Origin: Alkalibacterium subtropicum
GTDB lineage: Bacteria; Bacillota; Bacilli; Lactobacillales; Carnobacteriaceae_A
Assembly: GCF_900112455.1 (NCBI RefSeq)
Contig: NZ_FOLT01000003.1
Coordinates: 124,001 to 188,000 of the forward strand
Reading direction: 5' to 3'
DNA: 64,000 nt
Shown here: positions 1 through 6,446 of the stretch, in pieces
Numbering within the stretch: the stretch's first letter is position 1
Layout: every line of letters begins with the position of its first letter
Translations under genes and position numbers: made by a program
The notes under the pieces: generated by a model
Seen by the model: only the letters and a program-made list of their open reading frames with translations
What the model was told of the DNA's origin: nothing
The model's database searches: none

Positions 1-1398
1 CAGCCGGTTGAATTCACCGGTGACGAACAGGCCGATGACCCAGACGACAAGAAACACGACCCCTTTGACGACCAGACTGAAGAAGACGTTCAAAGGCAGT
101 TCCGGCAGCAGCCAGAATGCTCCGACCTGCATGACCGCGAGAATAAACGGTTTGGTGAGCACTTTGAAAAACTCCAGCAAATTTGATTGAAACATCTTGA
201 TCATAAGCAGATAGTTGGCCTGAATAAAGTTCAGGCTGAACGCCAGGACCAGAAAGCCGGCGACGTATTCGATCTGCCCCATCAGGATACCGATCACGAT
301 GCCGGTGATGTTGAAGGCGGTCGACAAGACGCCTGACAGCAGCAGAAGATCCGTCCGGTTCCCCGACTGGAAGATGCCGCCGGTGCTTGAGAGGATCATC
401 TGGATCCAGATCGACAAGGCCAGTATCTGAAAGGCCTGCACACTGCCGTCCCATTGGCCCCCAAAGAGGAACAGGATCACTTCTTCGGCGGCGAAGAACA
501 GAAAGACCGATAGCGGCATGCCCAACGTTGCCAGCAGATTAGAAATCCTTAAGTAGACACGCCTGATGCGTTCCTTTTCCTCTTCATAATCGGATAATAT
601 CGGATGGATCACCGACGTCACCAGACTCGTCAAGACCTGGTTGGGATACAGTGAGACCTGATAGGCCTTGTCGTAGTAGGCCAAGGCACTGGCACTGAAG
701 TAGCGCCCGATCAGCAGGTTGTCCAGGTTTCGTGAAAAGTAGTTGATGAAATTGAACAGGAACTGGTTACGCGAAAAGGCAAAGATCTTCTTGAGCGGGC
801 CCCTGTTGAATTTCAGACTGAACCTGGTGTCTGTCTTCATATAGAAGACGACGAACAGCGTGAAGGCTTTAGCCGTATTGCCGATGATGATGGCGTAGTA
901 GCTGAAGCCTAAAAGTGCCAGGCTGATGGCGATGATGCCGGAGACCGACGCCCCGATGACTGTCGTGATGTTAACGAGCCTGAAGTTCTTTTCCCGGAGC
1001 AGGATAGACTGCGGGACGACCAGGATGCCGTAAAAGAAGACGGCAATGGCCAGGATCCGGCTGATCGGGATGAACACCTCGTTGCCGTAGAAAAGACTCA
1101 TCGGGTAACCGAGAAAGACGAACACGACGGCTAAGCCGAATGCTATGTACAGACTGAACGCGAAGATGGAATTGACTTCTTTTGTGTTCAGGTCCTTGTT
1201 CTGGATCACCGCCGGGCCGATCCCGAAATCCGCCAGCAGCTGGAAGAAAACGAGGAAGATATTGACGGCCGCCACGATCCCGAATTCTTCCGGCGTCAGG
1301 ATCCTTGAGACGATCGCATTGACGAGCAGCTGGACGACGACGATGGAATACTTCCCTATGGCTGTATAAAAAAGTGCATGTTTGAACTGTTCCATCAT
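1..1398 (-). CDS. Polysaccharide flippase (Wzx/MOP family), C-terminus cut by window edge
   Basis: An open frame runs without a stop from an ATG at 1396-1398 to the window edge (466 codons), so only the last few residues should be missing. The product starts MMEQFKHALFYTAIGKYS and has about a dozen hydrophobic segments. The pattern IVSRILTPEEFGIVAAVN and a cytoplasmic stretch YEEEKERIRRVYLRI are typical of lipid-linked oligosaccharide flippases of the Wzx/WzxC type, which move undecaprenyl-PP-linked repeat units across the membrane. A GAGGAG Shine-Dalgarno lies 9 nt before the start. It lies 95 bp downstream of a GT2 glycosyltransferase on the same strand, which fits an exopolysaccharide or capsule operon. 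The exact polymer cannot be inferred. Confidence 0.85.
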   Translation of the reverse strand, partial: MMEQFKHALFYTAIGKYSIVVVQLLVNAIVSRILTPEEFGIVAAVNIFLVFFQLLADFGIGPAVIQNKDLNTKEVNSIFAFSLYIAFGLAVVFVFLGYPMSLFYGNEVFIPISRILAIAVFFYGILVVPQSILLREKNFRLVNITTVIGASVSGIIAISLALLGFSYYAIIIGNTAKAFTLFVVFYMKTDTRFSLKFNRGPLKKIFAFSRNQFLFNFINYFSRNLDNLLIGRYFSASALAYYDKAYQVSLYPNQVLTSLVTSVIHPILSDYEEEKERIRRVYLRISNLLATLGMPLSVFLFFAAEEVILFLFGGQWDGSVQAFQILALSIWIQMILSSTGGIFQSGNRTDLLLLSGVLSTAFNITGIVIGILMGQIEYVAGFLVLAFSLNFIQANYLLMIKMFQSNLLEFFKVLTKPFILAVMQVGAFWLLPELPLNVFFSLVVKGVVFLVVWVIGLFVTGEFNRL

Positions 1399-1493
1399 AG
1401 CGGCTGACTCCTCGACTGTCGATTTCTTTTTTGTTGAAACGGATTATTTCGTATAGCATTCTGACATTTGAGTTCTTAATGACTGCTGGGCCG

Positions 1494-2546
1494 TTAGTTC
1501 TTAAAGAACGTCCGGACCGTGCTGAAGACTTTCGTGTAGCGCTCTGCGACCTGATTGCGGCTCTTCATCAGGAACAAGGCCTGACTGAAGTTCTCCTGCT
1601 TGTAGGTCTTTAAAAGCAGGTTTCTGAACGGGTTATGGTCGCCCTGTTTATAGGGACCGATTTTTGTGGTCCCGATGGTCCGCCAGATGTCACGCAGACG
1701 TTTGACTTTCTCTTCGTCAGACAGGGGACAGTCTTTGTGGACCAGATTGGCTGTTTCCAGATAGAGGGCATGAAAATACTCTTCACCGATCAGATCAGTG
1801 AAGGTCCCTTCTTCGCCCCACTCACTCATCAGCTGTTCAAAGGCTTGAGCGATGTTCTGCTCCATGAGATAACGTTCCGGACGGTACCGGTTCACGGATG
1901 ACCCTTCATGGGACACATAATGGTAGTAGGCCTGCCGGTTCACGGCGACGGATGACAGATGCTTATACACCTCGATATTGAAGAGGGCATCCTGGCCGGT
2001 CTTTTGGCTCGTGAAACGGATATGATGCTTATTCAGAAATTTTCGTTTGTACAGCTTGTTCCAGAGGGCATACGGCGAAAACTGGTAGACATTGCCAAAA
2101 TGCCGGCGGAAATCCTCCTGAGACGTCAGCTGCGGAAAGTTCGGCCGTTTCACTTCCCGCTCTGAAGGATCTGACGCCTTTTCCTGCGTGTAGCCGAAAA
2201 CGACCATCTCGGGCTTGGTTTCTTTGGCCAGACGCAAGTTACTCTGCAGGAGTGTGTTGTCAAAGTAATCATCGGGATCCGCAAAATAAATGTACTTCCC
2301 GATCGCCTGGTCCAGCCCGGTATTGCGGGCGGGCCCTGATCCTTTGTTTTCCTGATGGATCACTTTGATCAAGAGAGGTTCGCGCTCCGCATAGTCGTCA
2401 CAGATCTCTGCACAGCCGTCCGTCGACCCGTCATTAACAAGGATGATCTCCGTGAGTATTTCTTTCTGATTCAAGGCCGATTCGATGGCTCGCGCCAGAT
2501 GCTCCTTGACGTTGTAAACAGGCATAATGATGGAAACTTCAAACAT
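1494..2546 (-). CDS. Glycosyltransferase family 2
   Basis: The 350-residue protein begins MFEVSIIMPVYNVKEHL, the classic start of a GT-A fold GT2 enzyme. VNDGSTD at residues 37-43 is the nucleotide-sugar binding loop and DPDD at 90-93 is the metal-binding DXD-like motif. The C-terminal third, with an FLMKSRN stretch near the end, is variable, as is usual in capsule and wall polysaccharide transferases. No membrane anchor is evident, so it probably works on the cytoplasmic face. An AGAGAGGA site precedes the ATG by 8 nt. It heads the short operon with the flippase. Donor and acceptor are unknown. Confidence 0.9.
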   Translation of the reverse strand: MFEVSIIMPVYNVKEHLARAIESALNQKEILTEIILVNDGSTDGCAEICDDYAEREPLLIKVIHQENKGSGPARNTGLDQAIGKYIYFADPDDYFDNTLLQSNLRLAKETKPEMVVFGYTQEKASDPSEREVKRPNFPQLTSQEDFRRHFGNVYQFSPYALWNKLYKRKFLNKHHIRFTSQKTGQDALFNIEVYKHLSSVAVNRQAYYHYVSHEGSSVNRYRPERYLMEQNIAQAFEQLMSEWGEEGTFTDLIGEEYFHALYLETANLVHKDCPLSDEEKVKRLRDIWRTIGTTKIGPYKQGDHNPFRNLLLKTYKQENFSQALFLMKSRNQVAERYTKVFSTVRTFFKN

Positions 2547-2639
2547 AACTCAAGTCCTCTCTGTAGGGTGCTGCTTCTTGAAACGCTTTTGTCCTTTTTA
2601 TTTATGATTTCATCTACTCGCATTTTTCAATTACAGCAA

Positions 2640-2648
2640 ATTATACCA
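2640..2648 (-). promoter_or_regulatory. Extended -10 promoter for the GT2/flippase operon
   Basis: On the minus strand the sequence TGGTATAAT is a perfect extended -10 (TGN plus TATAAT) about 95 bp upstream of the GT2 start. No good -35 is seen, which is common with extended -10 promoters. Confidence 0.5.
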
Positions 2649-2735
2649 CAGTTTTTATTTATACGTAGTGTTTTCATTAATTCTTTACATTTGTTTAGAG
2701 AGTTTAACCGTTTTGTTATCTTACACGAAAAGCAA

Positions 2736-2764
2736 TGCACAGAAGCAGAAGTCTGTGGTACAAT
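2736..2764 (+). promoter_or_regulatory. Probable galE promoter
   Basis: TGCACA (2736-2741), a 17-bp spacer and TACAAT (2759-2764) lie 60 bp before galE. The -35 matches the consensus at only four of six positions. Confidence 0.4.
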
Positions 2765-2824
2765 AAAGATGGTAAAAAAAGAGTAAAATTTAGTAAATAA
2801 CTGACTTATGAAGGAGCGAAATCC

Positions 2825-3838
2825 ATGGCTATATTAGTTACAGGTGGTGCCGGTTATATCGGGAGCCACACGGTCGTTGAACTCATCGAAAAAAATTACG
2901 ATGTGGTGATCGTGGACGACTATTCCAACTCAAAACCGGAAGTCCTGACCCGCCTGAAAGAGATCACAGGAAAAGATATCCCGTTTCATGAAGTGAACAT
3001 CTGCGACAAGAAAGCGTTAAGAGAAGTCTTTGAGCAGCACGAACTGGACGCTGTCATCCACTTTGCCGGCTACAAGGCTGTCGGCGAATCCGTCGCCCAG
3101 CCCCTGAAATATTACAGCAACAACCTTTACGGCACGATCGTTTTGATGGAACTGATGAACGAGTATAATGTGAAGAAAATCGTCTTCAGTTCAAGCGCGA
3201 CGGTTTACGGTATGACGAATGAAGCGCCCTTCACCGAGGACATGCCGCTGTCGACCACGAACCCTTACGGGACGACGAAAATGTTCATCGAGCAGTTCAT
3301 CCAGGATCAGTATCTCGCTGACAATCAGTGGAGTGCGGCATTATTGCGCTACTTCAACCCGATCGGCGCGCACGCATCCGGACGCATCGGCGAAGACCCT
3401 AACGACATCCCGAACAACCTGATGCCGTATATCACCCAGGTCGCTGTCGGCAAGCGCGAGAAACTGTCTGTGTTCGGTTCAGACTACGACACCCATGACG
3501 GGACCGGTGTGCGCGACTATATCCACGTGGTCGATCTGGCGAAAGGGCATATCAAGGCGCTGGAGAAAGTCATGGGCATGACCGGCGTTGAAGCGTATAA
3601 CCTGGGGACCGGTAAAGGCTACTCCGTGCTGGATGTGATCCATGCGTTCGAAAATGCCAATGAAGTCGAGATCCCGCACGAGATCGTCGACCGCCGTCCC
3701 GGCGACATCGCGACCAGCTACGCCGACGTCACTAAAGCCAAGAACGAACTCGGCTGGGAAGCGACCTATTCGATCGAAGACATGTGCCGCGACTCCTGGA
3801 AGTGGCAGAAAACGAACCCGAACGGGTACGAAAGTTAA
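2825..3838 (+). CDS. galE: UDP-glucose 4-epimerase
   Basis: This 337-residue enzyme interconverts UDP-glucose and UDP-galactose (Leloir pathway; precursor supply for surface polysaccharides). The N-terminal Rossmann motif GGAGYIGSH (7-15) binds NAD. The SDR catalytic residues are visible as SSSATVYG (122-129) and the Y148-x3-K152 pair in NPYGTTK. Length and ends match the family. An AAGGAG site (2811-2816) lies 8 nt before the ATG. It is monocistronic: it has its own promoter and a strong terminator 12 nt after the stop. It sits divergent from the polysaccharide genes, which suggests it supplies UDP-Gal to them. Confidence 0.97.
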   Translation: MAILVTGGAGYIGSHTVVELIEKNYDVVIVDDYSNSKPEVLTRLKEITGKDIPFHEVNICDKKALREVFEQHELDAVIHFAGYKAVGESVAQPLKYYSNNLYGTIVLMELMNEYNVKKIVFSSSATVYGMTNEAPFTEDMPLSTTNPYGTTKMFIEQFIQDQYLADNQWSAALLRYFNPIGAHASGRIGEDPNDIPNNLMPYITQVAVGKREKLSVFGSDYDTHDGTGVRDYIHVVDLAKGHIKALEKVMGMTGVEAYNLGTGKGYSVLDVIHAFENANEVEIPHEIVDRRPGDIATSYADVTKAKNELGWEATYSIEDMCRDSWKWQKTNPNGYES

Positions 3839-3850
3839 GAGAGTATAAGG

Positions 3851-3877
3851 AAAGCCGCCAGCGCTGGCGGCTTTTTT
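3851..3877 (+). terminator. Rho-independent terminator of galE
   Basis: A GC-rich palindrome (GCCGCCAGC / GCTGGCGGC) is followed by six T residues. The same terminator with one extra base recurs at 5092-5119. Confidence 0.93.
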
Positions 3878-3893
3878 CGTGTGATGAAGGTTT

Positions 3894-4095
3894 TGCGGAA
3901 CAAGCGGGACCGTTAATGATCTTCACTTGTTTCGAATAGCCGGCTGCGACATAAGTGGCGCTGATTTTAGGGCCCACTTGTACCGGAAACAGCTATTCGG
4001 GACAAGTGAGCCTTCTTTTCCGTCCCACTTGTCCCGCAGTAGTCTTTTCATGATGGTCATACGCGCACGTCTGCGCGTATGGTCCACTTTTGAAG
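3894..4095. repeat. Structured intergenic repeat, family A, copy 1
   Basis: Nested inverted repeats built on the word ACAAGTG/CACTTGT. An outer stem pairs 3894-3909 with 4022-4037. A middle 17-bp stem pairs 3924-3940 with 3992-4008, with two G-U wobbles. An inner AAGTGG/CCACTT stem lies inside. The 85-nt core (3924-4008) has the same length in all three copies. It is followed by the cap hairpin CATACGCGCA-cgtc-TGCGCGTATG at 4058-4081. I see no ORF worth calling. Confidence 0.8.
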
Positions 4096-4108
4096 GTCTT
4101 TGGGTGGG

Positions 4109-4377
4109 AACTTCAGGAGTTTTCGGATTATAGTATTGTACTTCTGACGTTTCCCGGTTATCTTAAGGACTTTCGCTGTGTGATAGAGTCACTTCTTAAG
4201 ATCAGGTCTGATCTTAAGAAGTGAGGATCAGAATAAAGAAAACTGATGAACTTCTTCTTTGTTTTTATGTCTCAAGGTCAAAAAGACCCTCTTTTAATAG
4301 AAAAAGCGCGGCGAATCGACGCACTTTTCTCTCTTAGAAGATATTGTGATGTTCATACGCGCATGCCTGCGCGTATG
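4109..4377. repeat. Structured intergenic repeat, family C, copy 1
   Basis: Begins with AACTTCAGGAGTTTTCGG (4109-4126), includes a perfect 17-bp inverted repeat with a 2-nt centre (4189-4224; arm TCACTTCTTAAGATCAG) and ends with a cap hairpin CATACGCGCA-tgcc-TGCGCGTATG (4354-4377). Both words, AACTTCAGGAGT and CACTTCTTAAGAT, recur in the same order at 9524-9566. Confidence 0.65.
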
Positions 4378-4406
4378 CTCCTCTTATTCAGTTCTGTGAA
4401 GCGGTT

Positions 4407-4595
4407 TGGAACAAGTGGACTGTGTTTTTTACAATGAAACTTGTCCCGAACAGCCGGCTGCAACCCAAGTGGTACTGATTTTGAGACCCACTTGTTCCGG
4501 AAACAGCTATTCGGGACAAGTGAGCCAGATTTTCCTAATCACTTGTTCTGTAAATAGCTTTATATGATTTTCAAATGCACCCACCTGCGCGTTTG
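4407..4595. repeat. Structured intergenic repeat, family A, copy 2
   Basis: The 85-nt nested-hairpin core lies at 4438-4522, with arms AACTTGTCCCGAACAGC and GCTATTCGGGACAAGTG and an inner AAGTGG/CCACTT. A flanking GGAACAAGTGG lies upstream. A degenerate cap hairpin (CAAATGC.../...GCGTTTG) is at 4572-4595. From 4596 to the promoter at 4775 the sequence is AT-rich with nothing recognisable. Confidence 0.75.
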
Positions 4596-4774
4596 TTCTA
4601 TATACAAGTATATTAATGCGAAACCCTGCTTTTTCTGCTAATTTTATGCGTTTATTATTTAGATTATATTGGTTTTCTCATTTGTCCTTTCCTTGCTTAA
4701 GCCTTACAGCACCAGGGACTTTTCACTTTTTTGTCACTTAATGCATAAAAAATAACAGCATTTTATAAACAGCC

Positions 4775-4803
4775 TTGACTCCCTTCTTATTGAGCGTTAC
4801 ATT
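4775..4803 (+). promoter_or_regulatory. Promoter of the small zinc-ribbon gene
   Basis: TTGACT (4775-4780), 17-bp spacer, TACATT (4798-4803), placed 30 bp upstream of the ATG. Confidence 0.6.
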
Positions 4804-4832
4804 AAACTCAAATAAAGAAAGGATGTATTAAA

Positions 4833-5003
4833 ATGCTCCCAAATCTGATGTCTGTCCCTTGCAGCAATCCGGAGTGCAGATCAACCCTAAAAGGGACTAA
4901 GTTTAAAGAACACCCCCATCATTCCTATTGTTATACTCAACGCTGCCCTAAATGCAAAAAGAAAACGTACATCAAAGCAGACGGATCCCCTTACGACCTG
5001 TAA
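4833..5003 (+). CDS. Small zinc-ribbon protein (56 aa), unknown function
   Basis: A 57-codon frame with its own sigma-A promoter, an AAAGGA site 9 nt upstream and a strong terminator downstream. It encodes a protein starting MLPNLMSVPCSNPEC. Four cysteines are arranged as C-x4-C ... C-x5-C-x2-C-type spacing (CSNPEC, then CYTQRCPKC), and the protein is basic in its second half (KCKKKTY). This suggests a structural zinc site in a nucleic-acid or protein-binding ribbon. I do not recognise a named family. It is flanked on both sides by family A repeats, an unusual placement for a conserved small gene. Confidence 0.7.
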   Translation: MLPNLMSVPCSNPECRSTLKGTKFKEHPHHSYCYTQRCPKCKKKTYIKADGSPYDL

Positions 5004-5091
5004 TACTCTTGAAGTCTTTACAGCGCTTCTTTATTTCGTAATTCAGGTAAGACATTATACCATGATATACCGATCAGTATCTATTATAAGG

Positions 5092-5119
5092 AAAGCCGCC
5101 AAGCGCTGGCGGCTTTTTT
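5092..5119 (+). terminator. Terminator of the zinc-ribbon gene (duplicate of the galE terminator)
   Basis: AAAGCCGCCA-agcgc-TGGCGGCTTTTTT. Apart from one inserted A, the core and the preceding TATAAGG are identical to the galE terminator. Confidence 0.92.
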
Positions 5120-5147
5120 CATCTTAATTAAGTTCTTTTGGAACAAG

Positions 5148-5326
5148 TGGGACCCTTTATCGCTGGAACTTGTCCCGAATAGCCAGATGCGACACGAGTG
5201 GTGCTGATTTTGAGCGCCACTTGTTCCGGAAACAGCTCAGCGGGACAAGTGTGCCAGAATTTCCTCGTCACTTGTCCCACAAAAGGCTTTTCTTGATGGT
5301 CATACGCGCAGACCTTCGCGTATGGT
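5148..5326. repeat. Structured intergenic repeat, family A, copy 3
   Basis: The 85-nt core at 5167-5251 has arms AACTTGTCCCGAATAGC and CGGGACAAGTG with the inner AGTGG/CCACT pair. The cap hairpin CATACGCG.../CGCGTATG is at 5301-5324. The copy ends at the stop codon of the acyltransferase gene. Copy 1 shows the same order: terminator, nested core, cap. Confidence 0.8.
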
Positions 5327-6307
5327 CTACTTTTTAAGGACTGTCCTGTTCACGTAGTCATCCAGCATATAAAAACCGATGCCTGAAGCGATGGGGATCG
5401 TCAGAAACATTAGTACATACACGATCCCGGTGAAATCCGGCAGGCGTTCGTGCAGGAACCAGAAATAGAACATCTGAGTCAGGTAGATATGGAGCGACGC
5501 CTGACCGATCAGGATGAACGTCCTGTCCAGCAGCGATGCCTGGTCCACTTTCAGATACTTCATGCCGATCATGATGATGAACAGCACATAAAAATAAGAC
5601 GGCGCATGCTGACTGTGCCAGTATTCTTCAACGATCAGTTCCCAGTTATAGTAGTGAACCGCCGTGATATAAGTCAGACTCGCTGCGGCTGGGATCACGA
5701 CCCACTTTAGCTTGATGGTCGACTTTTCCAAGGCATACCATATCCCCAAGGTCACTGAAAACAGATGCCGGATGATCAGGATGCGGTATAAGCTCCCGGA
5801 GATGTTCAGCCAGAAAGACATCAGATCGATCAGCAGACTGACGAAAAACAGCAGGATCATCATTTTAGTCGGCTGCTTTTTCAGGATCAGATAGATGAAC
5901 GGGATCAGGATCGTTGCCTGGATCAGCAGCGGAATAAAGTAACTGCCCGGACCGTATCCGCCTTCCAGAAATCTCAGTAAGAGTTCGCCTATATTCCTGT
6001 TGTCAAAGTAGAAGAACTGGATCAGCACCTGCATGAGCCAGATGACGCCAAACGGCAGCAGGATGCGTTTGGCTTTGTTCAGAAAATAATGGCGGGCAAA
6101 GATGTCAGGAAGATTTTCATATCCCTTTCTCATAAAGGCGTTGGCGGCGTTAAAGCCCATTAAGATCATAAACACCGGAACTGTCTGCCAGATGTAAAAA
6201 GGCGCATAAATATCATACAGCGTGGCATTGGACAGGCCGTGGATAAGGATTACGGAAATGATCGCCAGTGCCTTGATGACATCGATCGTAACATTTCGCT
6301 TTGCCAT
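5327..6307 (-). CDS. Acyltransferase 3 family membrane protein (OafA/YrhL-like)
   Basis: A 326-residue polytopic protein starting MAKRNVTIDVIKALAIISVI. This is the first helix of acyltransferase family 3, followed by the conserved histidine in LIHG (residue 23). About ten membrane helices follow. These enzymes O-acetylate (or otherwise acylate) wall or extracellular polysaccharides. I chose the ATG at 6305-6307 because AGAGGT lies 6 nt upstream; the longer upstream frame has no ribosome binding site. The last codons (KK, stop) overlap the edge of repeat A copy 3. The substrate is unknown; peptidoglycan or teichoic acid or the nearby polysaccharide are possible. Confidence 0.8.
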   Translation of the reverse strand: MAKRNVTIDVIKALAIISVILIHGLSNATLYDIYAPFYIWQTVPVFMILMGFNAANAFMRKGYENLPDIFARHYFLNKAKRILLPFGVIWLMQVLIQFFYFDNRNIGELLLRFLEGGYGPGSYFIPLLIQATILIPFIYLILKKQPTKMMILLFFVSLLIDLMSFWLNISGSLYRILIIRHLFSVTLGIWYALEKSTIKLKWVVIPAAASLTYITAVHYYNWELIVEEYWHSQHAPSYFYVLFIIMIGMKYLKVDQASLLDRTFILIGQASLHIYLTQMFYFWFLHERLPDFTGIVYVLMFLTIPIASGIGFYMLDDYVNRTVLKK

Positions 6308-6385
6308 AGTACACCTCTTTCTTAAGAAAGAGTATACGGCCTTATGATTTTTGGGACAACTTAAACGCTTGTATCCAAACAACGC

Positions 6386-6425
6386 AAAAGCGCGTGTCAG
6401 GATAGGTGGTATCCTGACACGCGCT
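6386..6425 (-). terminator. Terminator of the GH16 gene
   Basis: A 16-bp perfect stem (AGCGCGTGTCAGGATA and its complement) with a 5-nt loop. On the minus strand it is followed by CTTTTGCG. Confidence 0.85.
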
Positions 6426-6446
6426 CTCGCTTTCAGCTGATCTTGC

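Noticed and set aside
2355-2786. 143-codon plus-strand ORF ahead of galE
   Set aside because: Mostly antisense to the GT2 gene, and it ends inside the galE leader; no start signals.
4246-4437. 63-codon ORF in the repeat region
   Set aside because: It spans a family C palindrome and a cap hairpin, has no ribosome binding site and no recognisable sequence.
3894-4595. Insertion-sequence remnants
   Set aside because: No transposase-like coding and no terminal repeats with target duplication were seen; the palindromes are nested and of constant length instead.
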